Source: Nocardia wallacei (GTDB lineage: Bacteria; Actinomycetota; Actinomycetes; Mycobacteriales; Mycobacteriaceae). From it: DNA of 64,000 bases. Location: contig NZ_AP023396.1 of assembly GCF_014466955.1 (NCBI RefSeq), positions 4,092,001 to 4,156,000 of the forward strand, read 5' to 3'. Under the pieces are notes generated by a model, which saw only the letters and a list, made by a program, of their open reading frames with translations, did not search any database and was not told the DNA's origin. Shown here piece after piece: positions 40,194 to 57,301 of this stretch (its first letter is position 1; the number at the start of each line of letters is the position of its first letter). A program made the translations under genes and the position numbers.

Positions 40194-40781
40194 ATGACCA
40201 GGCGGACAAACAATGAATTCAGCTTCGGCGGGTTCAATCATGTGTCGCTGCTGTGCGACGACATGAAGCGCACCGTCGAGTTCTATCGCGACATCCTGGG
40301 GATGCCCCTGATCAAGACGGTGGACCTGCCCAAACGGCCCGGCGGCGGCCAGCAGTTCGTCTTCGACGTCGGCAACGGCGCCTCGCTGACGATCTTCTGG
40401 CTGGCCAACCGGACCGACGGGCGACCCGGCAACTTCAATCCCCCGCCGGGCGACCAGGCGCCGGATGTGCCGCAGTGGAATGCCGCCATCAGCTCGCTCA
40501 ACCACATCGCCTTCGATGTGCCGCCGGAGAAGTTCGACGAGTACTACGAGCGGCTGAAGGCCAAGGGGGTCGGCGTCGGACCGATCCGCAATCACGACGA
40601 CAGCGAGACCCAGGAGGCCGAGCAGCTGCACCCCGGCGTGTACTGCCGCTCGTTCTACTTCCGCGACCCCGACGGCGTGCTACTCGAATTCGCCTGCTGG
40701 ACCAGGGAACTCACCGAGGACGAGGTCGTGCACGAGCCCAAGACCGCGGCCGACCGCGCACCCGTGGCCGCGACCTCGTAG
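40194..40781 (+). CDS. VOC-superfamily metalloprotein with extradiol-type ligand set
   Basis: 195 residues with two beta-alpha-beta modules. FNHVSLL gives His16, LNHIAFDV gives His104, and LLEFACW gives Glu165. This two-His-one-Glu arrangement across both modules is that of extradiol dioxygenases; the fourth ligand position used by glyoxalase I (end of module 1, LTIFWL) has no acid. ATG 40194 fits the GGAGG spacing better than the GTG at 40188. It could cleave a catechol-like ring, rearrange an intermediate or bind the product for self-protection. Confidence 0.85.
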   Translation: MTRRTNNEFSFGGFNHVSLLCDDMKRTVEFYRDILGMPLIKTVDLPKRPGGGQQFVFDVGNGASLTIFWLANRTDGRPGNFNPPPGDQAPDVPQWNAAISSLNHIAFDVPPEKFDEYYERLKAKGVGVGPIRNHDDSETQEAEQLHPGVYCRSFYFRDPDGVLLEFACWTRELTEDEVVHEPKTAADRAPVAATS

Positions 40782-40793
40782 CCGCGGCGGCGA

Positions 40794-40817
40794 CGACCCT
40801 CCGCGCGCGGAGGGTCG
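40794..40817. terminator. Bidirectional terminator between convergent genes
   Basis: A perfect 24-bp palindrome with half-site CGACCCTCCGCG sits between the VOC stop (plus) and the methyltransferase stop (minus). Its GC-rich stem and convergent setting fit a terminator serving both strands. Confidence 0.75.
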
Positions 40818-40828
40818 CTTCGCCGGGT

Positions 40829-41506
40829 TTACGCCGGGGCCTTGCGCCCCACCACGAGCAGGGTCGGATCCTGCGCGATGCGTGACACGCTCACCTCCTG
40901 CAGCGGCAGATCCCGCACCATCGCGCGGGCCTCGTCCAGTTCCAGACCCTGGCCCGCGACATAGGTCCGGAAATGCCACAGCAGCGGCCCGCGCGCGAGC
41001 TTGGGCGCATTCATCCGCGCCACGAAACCCTGTGCGGCCTCGAAGGTGCAACCGCGGTCGATCTCGAGGACCGTGAGCCGCCCGCCCGGCCGCAGCACCC
41101 GCACCAGTTCCGCCATGCCCGCGGCGCGGTCGGGCCAGTGCTTGATCGAGCCGACGCTGACCACCGTCGAGAAGCGGTCGTCGGCGAACGGCAACTCCGT
41201 CGCGGACGCCACACGGAACGTCACGCGGTCGCGGAGTCCGGCAGCCCGCTGGGTGGCCCGTTCGACCTGATCCGCCGACAGGTCCACGCCCACGACCGAG
41301 ACGTCGTCGGCGCGTTCGGCGACGGCGAGCGCCAGATGGCCGCCGCCGCAGCCGACGTCGAGGACCGAGCCGCCGATGGCGACGTCCGCGAGCAGGCTGT
41401 CGACGAGTCCGGCCTGACTGGCCAGCACGCTGCCAGCCACCGTCCGGTCGTAGAACCACGATTCGAAGCCGCTGTAGGTGGAGGTGATGTCCCGGAACAG
41501 TCCCAT
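40829..41506 (-). CDS. Class I SAM-dependent methyltransferase (UbiE/type 11-like)
   Basis: 225 residues. VLDVGCGGGHLALAV is motif I, VVGVDLS the strand-2 acid, and FADDRFSTVVSVGSIKHW and LRPGGRLTVLEID follow in the usual type-11 order. It starts 18 bp after the PKS thioesterase stop, so it is the last gene of the PKS operon, ahead of the palindromic terminator. It probably methylates the released polyketide or a nearby hydroxyl or carboxyl. Confidence 0.9.
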   Translation of the reverse strand: MGLFRDITSTYSGFESWFYDRTVAGSVLASQAGLVDSLLADVAIGGSVLDVGCGGGHLALAVAERADDVSVVGVDLSADQVERATQRAAGLRDRVTFRVASATELPFADDRFSTVVSVGSIKHWPDRAAGMAELVRVLRPGGRLTVLEIDRGCTFEAAQGFVARMNAPKLARGPLLWHFRTYVAGQGLELDEARAMVRDLPLQEVSVSRIAQDPTLLVVGRKAPA

Positions 41507-41524
41507 GCCGAGGTCCCATCTGTG

Positions 41525-44500
41525 TCAGTGCGGCGCAAGCCAATTCGTGATGTGCCGGGCGACGTCGGCCGCGCCGTCGGTGAGCAGGGTGAAATGGTCG
41601 TAGCCGACCTCGCGCACGGTGTGCTCGGGCTGCCACCCGGTGGCGAGCGGGAACTCCGGGAGGTCGCCGCCGGGCGGGCGGTAGTTCCGCGTGCAGCGGA
41701 CGAACAGCACCGGCAGCGGCAGCGGGTCCAGTGGCAGCGCGCGCAGGTGGCGGCCCCACATCGCCATGGCGGTGAGTCGCACCGCGAGACCGCCGTCGCC
41801 CGTGCCGTCCTCGCCGTCGAGCATGCCCGCGAACAACGGTTCCATCGGCGCGCCCCAGCCCGCCGCGTCCGGCCGGAAGCTGTCGAGCATGACGAGGCCG
41901 CGCAGCTCGGCCGATCCCCGGGCGGCGAGTCGCCCGGCGGCGGCGTGCGCGAGGGCGCCGCCAGAGGAGTAGCCGACGAGCACGATCGGCCGCCCACCCG
42001 CCGCCTGTTCCACCGCGTCGCACAGCCAGGAGACGGCGGCCGCGGGTGTGGCGGGCAGGGATTCGCCCGCGCCGAACCCGGCCAGCGGCACTCCGCTCAC
42101 GGGGATCCGGCCCTCGAATCGCTTCGCGATACGCACGTATTGGTGGATACCGCCGGTGATGATCGGCGCGCTGACGCACACCAGCAGTGGCTCGGCCGGG
42201 CCTCGGGACAGCGCGAGCGATGCGGGCGGCGGACCCGCGGTGTCGAACGTCGGGCGCAGGTCGGCCGCCGCACTGATCAATGCCAGTCCCCGGTCCACGG
42301 CGCGAGCTCGGACAGCGGCCCGGAAGAGTTCGGCGACACCGAGATCCGTTGACGCTGGATCACCGGCCTCGGTGTCCGCCGCATCCGGTCGCGCCGAACG
42401 CGACGCGACCAGGCGCGCGAGCCCGGTGACCGAGCCGGAATCCAGGATTTCCCTGGGGGACAGTCGTATTCCGGTCGCCCGGCGCAGGCCCGCCTGGATA
42501 TCCATGACGCTCAGCGATTCCACCCCGAGTTCGAGGAAGGGGCGGTCCGGTTCGACCGCGCCGGGGTCCCGGTGCCCGAGCGCGGCGGCGACCACGGCCC
42601 GGACGTCACCGGCGATGTCCCGCTGCCCGTCGGGCCGGGTGTGGGCGGCGTCTCGCGTCGGTTCCGATCTCGCGCGCGCGGCGTCGGCTACCAGCTGCCG
42701 CAGCAGTGCGGGGCGGTAGTCGGTGCGGTCGGCCAGGATCGCGGCGTCGATTCGCACCGCGTGCAGTGCCGGTTCCCCGCACCGGACGGCACGATCGAAC
42801 AGGTTCAGTGCCTCGTCCCTGCCGAGCCGCGAAACACCTTGCCGCCGCAGGCGTTCGAGCTGGAGTTCGGTGGTCAGGGCGCCGGCGCCCAGTTCGGCCC
42901 ACGGACCCCACGCCAGCGCCGTGGCGGGCAGGCCCTGCCCGTTGCGGTGGGATGCCAGCGCGGCGAGGAAGGCGGTGCCCGCCGCGTCGCACGCCTGTGC
43001 GGCCGGTAGCACCGAGCCGGTCGCCGCCGACAGCAGCAGCAGGAACGACAGGTCCCGGTCCGCGGTGAGTTCGTGCAGGTGCCAGGCCCCGGCCGCGCGG
43101 TCGCGCAATGCGGCCTCGAGCTGAGCGGCGGTCAGGGTGCGGACCAGCCCCAGCGGCGGTGCGGGCGCCGTGTAGACGATGCCGAGCGGTGTGTCGGCGT
43201 CGGCGAGCCCAGCGAGCAAGTCCCGCAGCGCATGTCGGTCCGCGGGGTCGCACACCGCGATGCGAGCCGCGGCGCCCGCGTCCGCGAGCGTGCCCAGCAG
43301 CGGCCGGGCGACTCCCTCGGGAACCGGCTCGCGGGTGGTGAGGACGAGCCGCCGCGCGCCGTGCGCCGCGACCAGGTGCTGCGCGATCTGGGCGCCGTAT
43401 CCGGTGGTCCCGCCGATCACGAGCACGGTGCCGGTGGCGTCGAGGACGGATCCGGAGTCACCGCGCGGGAGTCGGGTCAAGCGCGGGGCGAGGAGTTGCC
43501 CGTCGCGGATGGCGAGTTCGGGCTCGTCCAGGGTGGCGAGGACGGCGGGATCGGCGGAGTCGTCGGTGTCGGCGAGCAGGATGCGGCCGGGATGTTCCGC
43601 CTGGGCGGCGCGGACGAGGCCCCACACGGGCGCGGCCGCGAGGTCGGTCACGTCCTTTCCGGCCACGTCGGCCGCGCCGCGCGTCAGGACCAGCAGGCGG
43701 GAGTGCGCGTATCGGTCATCGGTGAGCCAGGCCCGCAGTGCGGTCAGCACCCGGCCGGTGGTCTCGCGCATGCCCGCCGGACCGTCGTCCGCCGTGCCGC
43801 CCACCCGCAGGACGACCGGATCGGACACCGGGCCGCCGGGCCGCAGCCGGTCCCATTCGGTATGAGTTCCGGTGTGTTCGCCCGCCTCCTCGGCTTCGTC
43901 CGCGTCGCCGAGTCGCTGTGACTCCACGGGCAGCCAGCGCACGTGATACAGCGCTTCCTCGTGTGTGCCGGTGGTTTCCGGTGCGGTGCGAGTTCGCGGC
44001 TCGACCACTGCGGCGGGCTGCGGGGCGGGCGATGCCGGGACGTCCGGGGCCGCGCTGCGCCGGGCGGCGATCCAGTAGTGCTCGTGTTGGAATGCGTAGG
44101 TGGGCAAGGCGACTCGTCGTGCGCCCGTGTCGCGGAACAGCGCCTGCCACTCGACGTGGCGGCCGTGGACGAAGCTCCCCGCTACGCCGTCGAGTAACGC
44201 TTCCTGCTCGCCGCGATCCTTGCGCATGGTCGAGACGACCACCGCGTCGGTGGCGATCTCACCGATGGCGGCCGTCAGCCCGCTCCCGGGGCCGACCTCG
44301 ACGAACTGCGAGATGCCGTGCTCGCGCAGGGCGGCGATGCCGTCGGCGAAGCGGACCGGCTGCCGGGCGTGCCGCACCCAGTAGTCCGCCGAGCCGTAGT
44401 CCGCGGCCGCGAACTCGCCGGTGAGGTTCGAGACGACCGGGATGTCCGGCGTGGCGGTCGCGATGCCGCGGAGGTCAGCGGCGAGATCGGCGAGCACGGG

Positions 44501-46753
44501 ATCGATGAGCGGGGAGTGGAAGGCGTGGGACACGGTGAGCCGCTTGGTCCGGCGGCCCCGCGCGGCGAAGTCCGCCGCGACCTGTTCGACCGCCTCCGCG
44601 CGGCCCGAGATCACGACCGACCGCGGGCCGTTCACCGCGGCGATCTCCACTCCGGGGCACAACCGCGCCCGCACGTCGTCCGCGTCCGCCCGCACCGCGA
44701 TCATCGCCCCGTCATCGGGCAGCGACCGCATCAGCGCGGCCCGCGCCGACACCACCCGCACGGCGTCCGCGAGCGACAGCACACCCGCGACGTGCGCCGC
44801 GGCGATCTCACCGACCGAATGCCCGGCCACGGCGTCGGGGACCATGCCCCACGACTCGAGCAGCCGGAACAATGCCACTTCGACCGCGAACAGGCCGACC
44901 TGAGCATTCTCCGTCCGCGCCAGCGCCGCGGATTCGTTGCCCCACACCGTCTCTCGCAGCCCGACCCCGAACTGCTCGGCGATCGCGTCCCACGCGGCGG
45001 CGAAGACCGGATACCGCTCGTACAGTTCGCGGCCCATTCCCGGCCACTGCGCCCCTTGGCCGGGGAACAGGAACGCGGTGCGCACCGAGGATGCCGCCGG
45101 TGTCTCCGTCCCGGCCGTCCGCAATCCGGTCAGCAGCGACTCGCGGTCGGTTCCGCACACCACCGTCCGATACTCGAATACGGTCCGCCGGGCCAGGGAC
45201 ACGCCCACGTCGGCCACCTCCAGCTCCGGACGCTCGGTGACGAACTCACGCAGTCGTTCGCACTGGGCCGACAGGGCCGCCCGCGAGCGCGCCGAGACGA
45301 CCCACGGAATCACCTGCGGCACAGGTTGTTCCGCGGGCGCGCCGCTCTGCGTGTCGACGATTCGGCGGCGGGGCGGGACGAAACGCGGCTGGTCGGGCGG
45401 CGTGGGTGGCTGTTCGAGGATGACGTGGGCGTTGGTGCCGGAGATCCCGAACGACGACACCGCCGCCCGGCGCGGACGCCCCAGATCCGGCCACGGCCGC
45501 TGCTCGGTCAGCAACCGCACATGCCCCGACGACCAATCCACATGCGGCGTCGGCGCATCCACATGCAACGTCTTCGGCAACACCCCGTGCCGCATCGCAT
45601 GAATCATCTTGATCACACCCGCCATACCCGCGGCCGCCTGCGTATGCCCGATATTGGATTTCACCGATCCCAGCCACAGCGGTTCGCCGTCGCGGTCGCG
45701 CTGACCGTAGGTCGCCAGCACCGCCTGCGCCTCGATGGGGTCGCCGAGTTTCGTGCCGGTACCGTGCGCCTCCAGGACGTCGATATCGCTCACCGACAAA
45801 CCCGCGTTCGCCAATGCCGCACGGATGACCCGTTGCTGCGCCGGACCGTTCGGAGCCGTCAAACCATTCGACGCCCCGTCCTGATTCACCGCCGAACCCT
45901 TCACCACCGCGAAAATCTCGCGATCGTTGCGCAGCGCGTCCGACAATTTCTCCACCACCAGCACACCCACGCCCTCACCCCAGCCCACGCCGTCGGCCGC
46001 GGCGGCGAACGATTTGCAGCGTCCGTCCGGAGCCAACCCCCGCTGCCGCGAAAACTCCACGAACACCTCCGGCGTCGCCAACACCGTCACCCCCACCACC
46101 AACGCCAACCCACACTCCCCCGCCCGCAACGACAACCCCGCCGCATGCAACGCCACCAACGACGACGAACACGCCGTATCCACCGACACCGCCGGACCCC
46201 GCAACCCCAACACATACGCCAACCGACCCGACACCAACGACCCCGCCTGACCCACCAACCCATAATCGTGATACATCACCCCCGCAAACACACCCACACC
46301 ACCACCCCGCAAACCCCACGGATCAAAACCCCCCACCTCCAACGCCTCCCACCCCACCTCCAACACCAACCGCTGCTGCGGATCCAACCCCACCGCCTCC
46401 CGCGGCGACACACCGAAAAACCCCGCATCAAACCCACCCACCCCCGCCACAAAACCCCCACACCCCACATACGACCGACCCACCACACCCGGCACCGGAT
46501 CAAACACCTCACCCCACCCCCGATCCACCGGAAAACCACCCACCACATCACACCCACCCGACACCACACCCCACAAACCCTCCCCCGACACCACACCACC
46601 CGGAAAACGACAACCCACACCCACCACCGCCAACGGCTCACACCAGGCGTCGCGCAATTCCTGGTTGGCGGCACGCAATTGCTCGACCTCGAGCAGCGAT
46701 TTGCGCAGCGCCTCGACGAGTCTGCGGTCCGAGTTCGCCATGGTGTCCCTCAT
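41525..46753 (-). CDS. Type I PKS protein D: KS-AT-KR(inactive)-ACP-TE
   Basis: Last extension module, 1742 residues. A coiled docking segment (1-35) precedes KS (about 37-465) with [15 protein letters not shown] and SNIGHT. AT (about 560-880) has GHSVGE and HAFH, the malonyl signature. The KR (about 1110-1290) is degenerate: the cofactor loop reads GGTTGYG and the catalytic Tyr-Asn pair (normally YAAAN) reads CDAAG. ACP Ser is near 1413 (LGVESL). The thioesterase has GYSSGG near 1596 and DHFTLL for His. The expected released group is a beta-keto acid or its lactone. It starts 6 bp after protein C. Confidence 0.94.
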   Translation of the reverse strand: MRDTMANSDRRLVEALRKSLLEVEQLRAANQELRDAWCEPLAVVGVGCRFPGGVVSGEGLWGVVSGGCDVVGGFPVDRGWGEVFDPVPGVVGRSYVGCGGFVAGVGGFDAGFFGVSPREAVGLDPQQRLVLEVGWEALEVGGFDPWGLRGGGVGVFAGVMYHDYGLVGQAGSLVSGRLAYVLGLRGPAVSVDTACSSSLVALHAAGLSLRAGECGLALVVGVTVLATPEVFVEFSRQRGLAPDGRCKSFAAAADGVGWGEGVGVLVVEKLSDALRNDREIFAVVKGSAVNQDGASNGLTAPNGPAQQRVIRAALANAGLSVSDIDVLEAHGTGTKLGDPIEAQAVLATYGQRDRDGEPLWLGSVKSNIGHTQAAAGMAGVIKMIHAMRHGVLPKTLHVDAPTPHVDWSSGHVRLLTEQRPWPDLGRPRRAAVSSFGISGTNAHVILEQPPTPPDQPRFVPPRRRIVDTQSGAPAEQPVPQVIPWVVSARSRAALSAQCERLREFVTERPELEVADVGVSLARRTVFEYRTVVCGTDRESLLTGLRTAGTETPAASSVRTAFLFPGQGAQWPGMGRELYERYPVFAAAWDAIAEQFGVGLRETVWGNESAALARTENAQVGLFAVEVALFRLLESWGMVPDAVAGHSVGEIAAAHVAGVLSLADAVRVVSARAALMRSLPDDGAMIAVRADADDVRARLCPGVEIAAVNGPRSVVISGRAEAVEQVAADFAARGRRTKRLTVSHAFHSPLIDPVLADLAADLRGIATATPDIPVVSNLTGEFAAADYGSADYWVRHARQPVRFADGIAALREHGISQFVEVGPGSGLTAAIGEIATDAVVVSTMRKDRGEQEALLDGVAGSFVHGRHVEWQALFRDTGARRVALPTYAFQHEHYWIAARRSAAPDVPASPAPQPAAVVEPRTRTAPETTGTHEEALYHVRWLPVESQRLGDADEAEEAGEHTGTHTEWDRLRPGGPVSDPVVLRVGGTADDGPAGMRETTGRVLTALRAWLTDDRYAHSRLLVLTRGAADVAGKDVTDLAAAPVWGLVRAAQAEHPGRILLADTDDSADPAVLATLDEPELAIRDGQLLAPRLTRLPRGDSGSVLDATGTVLVIGGTTGYGAQIAQHLVAAHGARRLVLTTREPVPEGVARPLLGTLADAGAAARIAVCDPADRHALRDLLAGLADADTPLGIVYTAPAPPLGLVRTLTAAQLEAALRDRAAGAWHLHELTADRDLSFLLLLSAATGSVLPAAQACDAAGTAFLAALASHRNGQGLPATALAWGPWAELGAGALTTELQLERLRRQGVSRLGRDEALNLFDRAVRCGEPALHAVRIDAAILADRTDYRPALLRQLVADAARARSEPTRDAAHTRPDGQRDIAGDVRAVVAAALGHRDPGAVEPDRPFLELGVESLSVMDIQAGLRRATGIRLSPREILDSGSVTGLARLVASRSARPDAADTEAGDPASTDLGVAELFRAAVRARAVDRGLALISAAADLRPTFDTAGPPPASLALSRGPAEPLLVCVSAPIITGGIHQYVRIAKRFEGRIPVSGVPLAGFGAGESLPATPAAAVSWLCDAVEQAAGGRPIVLVGYSSGGALAHAAAGRLAARGSAELRGLVMLDSFRPDAAGWGAPMEPLFAGMLDGEDGTGDGGLAVRLTAMAMWGRHLRALPLDPLPLPVLFVRCTRNYRPPGGDLPEFPLATGWQPEHTVREVGYDHFTLLTDGAADVARHITNWLAPH
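45420..45619. repeat. Copy 1 of a shared KS-region tract (about 200 bp)
   Basis: Matches 55958-56157 at a constant offset of 10,538 bases with no mismatch seen by eye. It encodes the C-terminal part of the KS of protein D. Confidence 0.8.
46011..46648. repeat. Copy 1 of a shared KS-region tract (about 638 bp)
   Basis: Matches 56549-57186 at the same 10,538-base offset. It encodes the first half of the KS of protein D, including DTACSSSL. The sense strand is GT-rich (many GTG, GGT, GGG and TTG codons), unlike the C-ending codons around it. Confidence 0.85.
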
Positions 46754-46759
46754 TTCCGG

Positions 46760-49700
46760 CTACTGCTCCAATTCGGCGGTGCCGAGCGCCAATCGGATCA
46801 ACTCGGCCTCGCTCATGTCGTGAATGCTCGACGCGGTGTGCCGCTCGGGCGGCGGGCTGTCCCCGGCCAGTTCGAGCAGCCGATCGAGTAGTCCCGCCGC
46901 GCGCAGCGTCTCGGTCGGGATCGCGGCGATCGCCGCCCGGATCCGGTCGTCGTCGCCGGCCGGGCCGGTGTCACCGAGCAGGCCGGTGACGAACTCGGCC
47001 ATGGCGGTGGGTGTCGGGTGGTCGAAGGCGACCGTGGCCGGCAGCGACAGGCCCGTCGCGGCGCGCACGCGGTTGCGTAGTTCGACCGCGCTCAGTGAGT
47101 CGAATCCGAGGTCCAGGAACGGACGGTGCGGGTCGACGTCGGTCGCGTCGGGATAGCCGAGCACGGTGGCGGCCTCGGCGGTGACGATATCGAGCACGGC
47201 CCGCAATCGTTGCTTTCCGGTCAGTCCGGCGAAGCCGGCGCGCGGTGCGCGGTCGCTGGTGGCGACGGGCCGGACGGGCCTGCGCACCAGCCGTTCCAGG
47301 ATCGGCGGCACGAAACCGCCACGCTCGAGCGCCGCCTCGTCCAGCCGGGCGGCGACCGCGACCGCCAGGTCGGACTCCAGCACGCCGTCGAGAATCGACA
47401 GCGCCTGCGCGGCGGGCATTTCCAGCAGGCCCGCCCGAGCCATCCGCCGCCGGTCGGTCCCGGCCAGTCGCCCGGCCATCCCGTCGCCCGCCCACGGCCC
47501 CCAGGCGATGGAGGTGGCGGGAAGGCCGCGTGCGCGGCGGTATTCGGCGAGGGCGTCGAGAACGGCGTTGGCGGCGGCGTAGTTGCCCTGGCCCGGCCCG
47601 CCCAGCACACCCGACACCGAGGAGAACAGGACGAACAGCGACAGGTCGAGGTCGGCGGTGAGTTCGTGCAGATGCCAGGCCCCGACCGCCTTGGGGGCGA
47701 ACACCTTCGCGATCCGCTCGGCGTCCAGCGACTGCACCACCGCGTCGTCGAGCACGCCCGCGGCGTGCACCACACCCGACAGCGGCGCATCGGCCGGCAC
47801 GGTGGCGAGCGCCTTGCGCAGCGATTCGCGGTCGGCGACATCGCACGACTCGATGCGCACGGTCGCTCCGGCGGCGGCCAGCTCGGCGGCCAGCTCCGCC
47901 GCACCGTCGGCCGAGGGGCCACTTCGGCTGAGCAGCAACAGGTTCCGGGCGCGGGACGCACGCACCAGGTGGCGCGCGACGGTCGCGCCGAGACCGCCGG
48001 TGCCGCCGGTGATCACCACCGTGCCCGGGATCGCCCCGGGGCCGGAGTCCGATAGTCGCGCGCGGGCGAGCCGCGGCGCCCACGCCGCGCCGCCGCGCAC
48101 CGCCAGCTCCGGCTCGCCCGCCGCGAGCAGTACGGCCGGATCGATGTCGTCGGTATCCACGTCGGCGACGACGATCCGGTCGGGATTCTCCGCCCGCGCC
48201 GCGCGCGCCAGACCCCATACCGCGGCACCGGCGAGGTCGGCGATCGACTCGCCCGGCAGCGCCACCGCGCCGCGGGTCACCACCAGCAGCCGGGTGTCGG
48301 TGAGGCCGGGCGTCGACAGCCAGCGCTGCATCGTGCGCACCAGGCGGGCCGTCCGGTCGGCGGCTGCCGCGAGATCCGGTTCGGCCGCGGCGACGCAGCG
48401 GACGACGATCACGTCGGCGGCCGCGGTCACGTCGTCCGCGCCGGTCCATTCCACGACCGACAGGTGCGCGGACGGCGGCAGCGGCCGCCGCGTCCACTCC
48501 AGACGGTAGACCGACTCCTGGTGCGCGGCAACGGGTTCGGTGCGGTCGAGGGCGGGCGGGCGGCCTGCCACCGAGCGCGCCGTGAGCACCGGCCGGCCCG
48601 CCGCGTCGGCGATCCGCACGGTCATGTTCGACGCGTCGCCCGACAGCGCGACCCGCAGCCGCGCCGCTCCCGCGGCGTGCAGGGTGACCCCGCTCCACGC
48701 GAAGGGCACGAGCGGCTCGGCGGTCGCGGCGAGCCCGACGTGCAGCGCCGCGTCCAGCAGCGCCGGGTGCAGGCCGAACGCCGCGTGCTCGGCGGCGACG
48801 GCGGCGGGCAGGGCGACCTCGGCGAACCACTCGCCGCCCCGCCGCCACGCGGCCGTCACGCCGCGGAACGACGCGCCGTAGGCGTAACCGCGAGCGGACA
48901 GGTCCCGGTACAGGTCGTCGGCGTCGATCGGTTCGGCGGCGACGGGCGGCCACTGCGCGAATTCGCCGTCCGCCGCGCCCGGTTCCCTGCCGAGCAACCC
49001 GCGGGCGTGCGGCGTCCATTCCCCGCGCCCGCCCGCGCCACCGGAATAGATTGTCACCACGCGCCCGTCGGTAGTCTCCGCCTCGGCCACGACCCGGATC
49101 TCCAGCCCTTCGTCGGGCACCCGGACCGGGGCTTCCAGCGTGAGTTCCCGCAACGTCGCGTATCCCACGTCGTCACCCGTGCGAATCGCCAAGTCCACCA
49201 GGGCCGTTCCGGGCAGCACGGCCGTGCCGAACACCCGGTGGTCGGCCAGCCAGGGCTGAGCCGCCGGGGAGATCCGGCCGGTGTAGATCACCGCGCCGCT
49301 CCCGGGATCGTCCAGCGCCGCCGACAGCATCGGGTGCTCGATCGGCCGCATACCCGGCCCGGCCGCACCGGCGGCCGACCACCAGTAGCGCCGGTGCTGG
49401 AACGCGTAGGTGGGCAGGTCGATCGGACCGGACGACGCCCCGGAGAAGTAGCGCGACCAGCGCACCTCGGCGCCCGCCACGAAGGCGCGGGCGACACCCT
49501 CGACGACGGTGTCGGTCTCCGGCCGCCCGGCGCGCAGCACGGGCACGACGGCCGCCGCGTCGACCGCCTCGGCGATCAGCGCCGACAGACCACCGTCGGG
49601 TCCGACCTCGACGAACCGGGTGACGCCGGCGGCCGAGAGGGCTCGCAGCGCGGTGTCGAATCGTACCGTCTCGCGGACGTGCCGGACCCAGTACGCGGCG

Positions 49701-52083
49701 GTGCCGTAGCCCGCACCGCCCACTTCGCCGGTCACGGTGGAGACGATCGGTATACGCGGTGCGGCCGTGGCGATCCCGGCGATCGCGTGGGCGAACTCGT
49801 CGAGCATGGGTTCCATCAGCGCCGAGTGGAAGGCGTGCGACACCCGCAGGCGCGAGGTCTTGCGGCCGCGGGCGGCGAACCGCGCGGCGAGGTCGCCGAC
49901 CGGTCCGGAGTCGCCCGAGATCACCACCGCGTCGGGGCCGTTGATCGCGGCGATCTCCACGCCGTCCACCAGCTGCGCCGTGATCTCGGCCGCGGCCGCC
50001 CGCACCGCGACCATGGCGCCGCGCGAGGGCAGCGCCTGCATGAGCCGGCCCCGCGCGGCGACCAGGGTCACCGCGTCATCGAGCGACAGCACACCGGCGA
50101 CATGCGCCGCGGCGATCTCACCGACGGAATGCCCCATGACGAAATCCGGCGTCAGGCCCCAGGATTCGAGCAGCCGGTACAGCGCGACCGCCATCGCGAA
50201 CAATCCGGCCTGCACATATCCGGTCCGGTCCAGCTGTTCCCGGTCGGTACCCCAGACCACCTCGGCCAGTGCGATGTCGGCGTCGCGCCGCAGCGCCGCG
50301 ACCACCTCGTCCCATGCCGCGGCGAAAACCGGTGACCTCTCGTACAGTTCGCGTCCCATGCCGAGCCGCTGCGAGCCCTGCCCGGCGAACACGAAGGCGG
50401 TCGTGCCCGGAACCACCTGTCCCGCTATCACATTCGCCGTTCGCTCACCGGCCGACAGCGCCGTGGCGGCCGCGCGCAACTCCGTTCGCCCCGTGCCGAG
50501 CAGAACCGCGCGGTGCTCGAACGCCGAGCGCCGGGCCAGCGCCGCGCCGACGTCGGCGGGGGCGAGTTCGGTTCGGACGTCGAGGTATTCGGCCAGCCGC
50601 CGGGCCTGGCCGAGCAACGCCCCCTCGGTCCGGCCCGTGAGCATCCACGGGATCCGGGGCAGGGCCGCCACCGGCCGCGCCGGAGTTTCGGCCGCCGCGT
50701 CCGGCGCCTGTTCGAGCACGACGTGTGCGTTGGTGCCGGACAGCCCGAAGGAGGACACGGCCGCGCGGCGCGGCCGGTCCCCGCCGTCCCATCGCTGGGC
50801 CCGGGTCGGCAATGCCACCGCGCCCGCCGACCAGTCGATGTGCGGTGAGGGCGGGTCGGCGTGCAGGGTCGGCGGGAGGGTGGCGTGCCGCATGGCCAGG
50901 ACCATTTTCATCACGCCCGCCACGCCCGCGGCCGCCTGGGTGTGTCCCATGTTCGATTTGATCGACCCCAGCCATACCGGCCGGTCCGCCGGGCGGTCCC
51001 GCCCGTAGGTGGCGAGAACAGCGTGCGCCTCGATCGGGTCGCCGAGCGTGGTCCCGGTGCCGTGCGCCTCGACGACGTCGATATCGGCCGCGGTCAGGCG
51101 GGCGGCGGCCAGCGCCGCGTGGATCACGCGCTGCTGCGCGGGACCGTTGGGTGCGGTCAAGCCGTTGCTCGCGCCGTCCTGGTTGACCGCCGAGCCGCGC
51201 AGCACCGCCAGCACGTCGTGGCCGTGGCGGCGGGCGTCGCGCAACCGCTCGAGTACCAGGATGCCGACGCCTTCGGACAGGCCCACGCCGTCGGCGCCCG
51301 CGCCGAAGGATTTGCACCGGCCGTCGGGCGCCAGCCCTTGCTGGCGCGAGAAGCCCAGCAGCATACCGGGAGTCGACATCACGGTGACGCCGCCCGCGAG
51401 GGCCAGCGCGCATTCCCCGGCGCGCAGCGACTGGGCCGCGACGTGCAGTGCCACCAGCGAGGAGGAGCACGCCGTGTCCACCGCGATCGCCGGACCGGTC
51501 AGGCCGAGCGTGTAGGACACCCGGCCCGGCAGCACCGAACCGCCGTTGGTGGTCAGCAGATAGTCGGCGATCTCGGCCGGCGCTTCGCTCATGCGCGGCA
51601 GGTAGTCCCAGGAGAACGAGCCGATGAACACGCCGGTGTCACTGCCGCGCAACGCCTTCGGATCCAGGCCCGACCGTTCGACCGCCTCCCACGACACCTC
51701 GAGTACCTGCCGCTGCTGCGGGTCCATGATCCGCGCCTCGCGGGGGCCGATACCGAAGAAGCCCGCGTCGAACTGCGCGACGTCGGCCAGGAAGCCGCCG
51801 TATCGGGTGGAGGTGCGCCCGGCCCGGCCCGGCTCGGGATCGAACAGCGCCGGATCCCAGCCGCGGTCCGCCGGAAACTCACCGATCACGTCCTGCCCCG
51901 CGGCGACCATCTCCCACAGCTGTTCCGGCGTGCGGACGCCGCCCGGGAAGCGGCACCCCATGCCGAGGATCGCGATCGGTTCCGCGGGCCGGGAACGCAA
52001 TTCGTCGTTCTCGCGCTGTAGCGCGTGGTTGTCCTTGACCGCGACGCGCAGCGCGGCGAGCAGTTCCTCGTCGGTGGTCACCG

Positions 52084-52087
<4 letters not shown>
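46760..52087 (-). CDS. Type I PKS protein C: KS-AT-DH-KR-ACP
   Basis: 1775 residues. An N-terminal docking coil precedes KS (about 38-460) with [15 protein letters not shown] and SNMGHT. AT begins near 568 with GHSVGE and HAFH (malonyl). DH near 950 has [11 protein letters not shown] and LLDAALH, so both catalytic residues are present. KR near 1366 has GGTGGLG, the LDD marker of B-type reductases and NYAAAN. ACP Ser is near 1663 (LGFDSL). It should add a malonate unit and leave a double bond. Its ATG overlaps the protein B stop as ATGA. Confidence 0.95.
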
Positions 52088-57279
<5,192 letters not shown>

Positions 57280-57301
57280 GTCGGATCCTCTCTTTCGACG
57301 C

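Noticed and set aside
46081..46648. A dense CCA/CAC repeat-like stretch that could look like a satellite or CRISPR
   Set aside because: No regular unit or spacers; it is in-frame KS coding sequence in both copies.
44318..46891. An 857-codon plus-strand frame with a His-, Arg- and Pro-rich end
   Set aside because: It is antisense to PKS D; the composition is the complement of the GT-rich KS tract.
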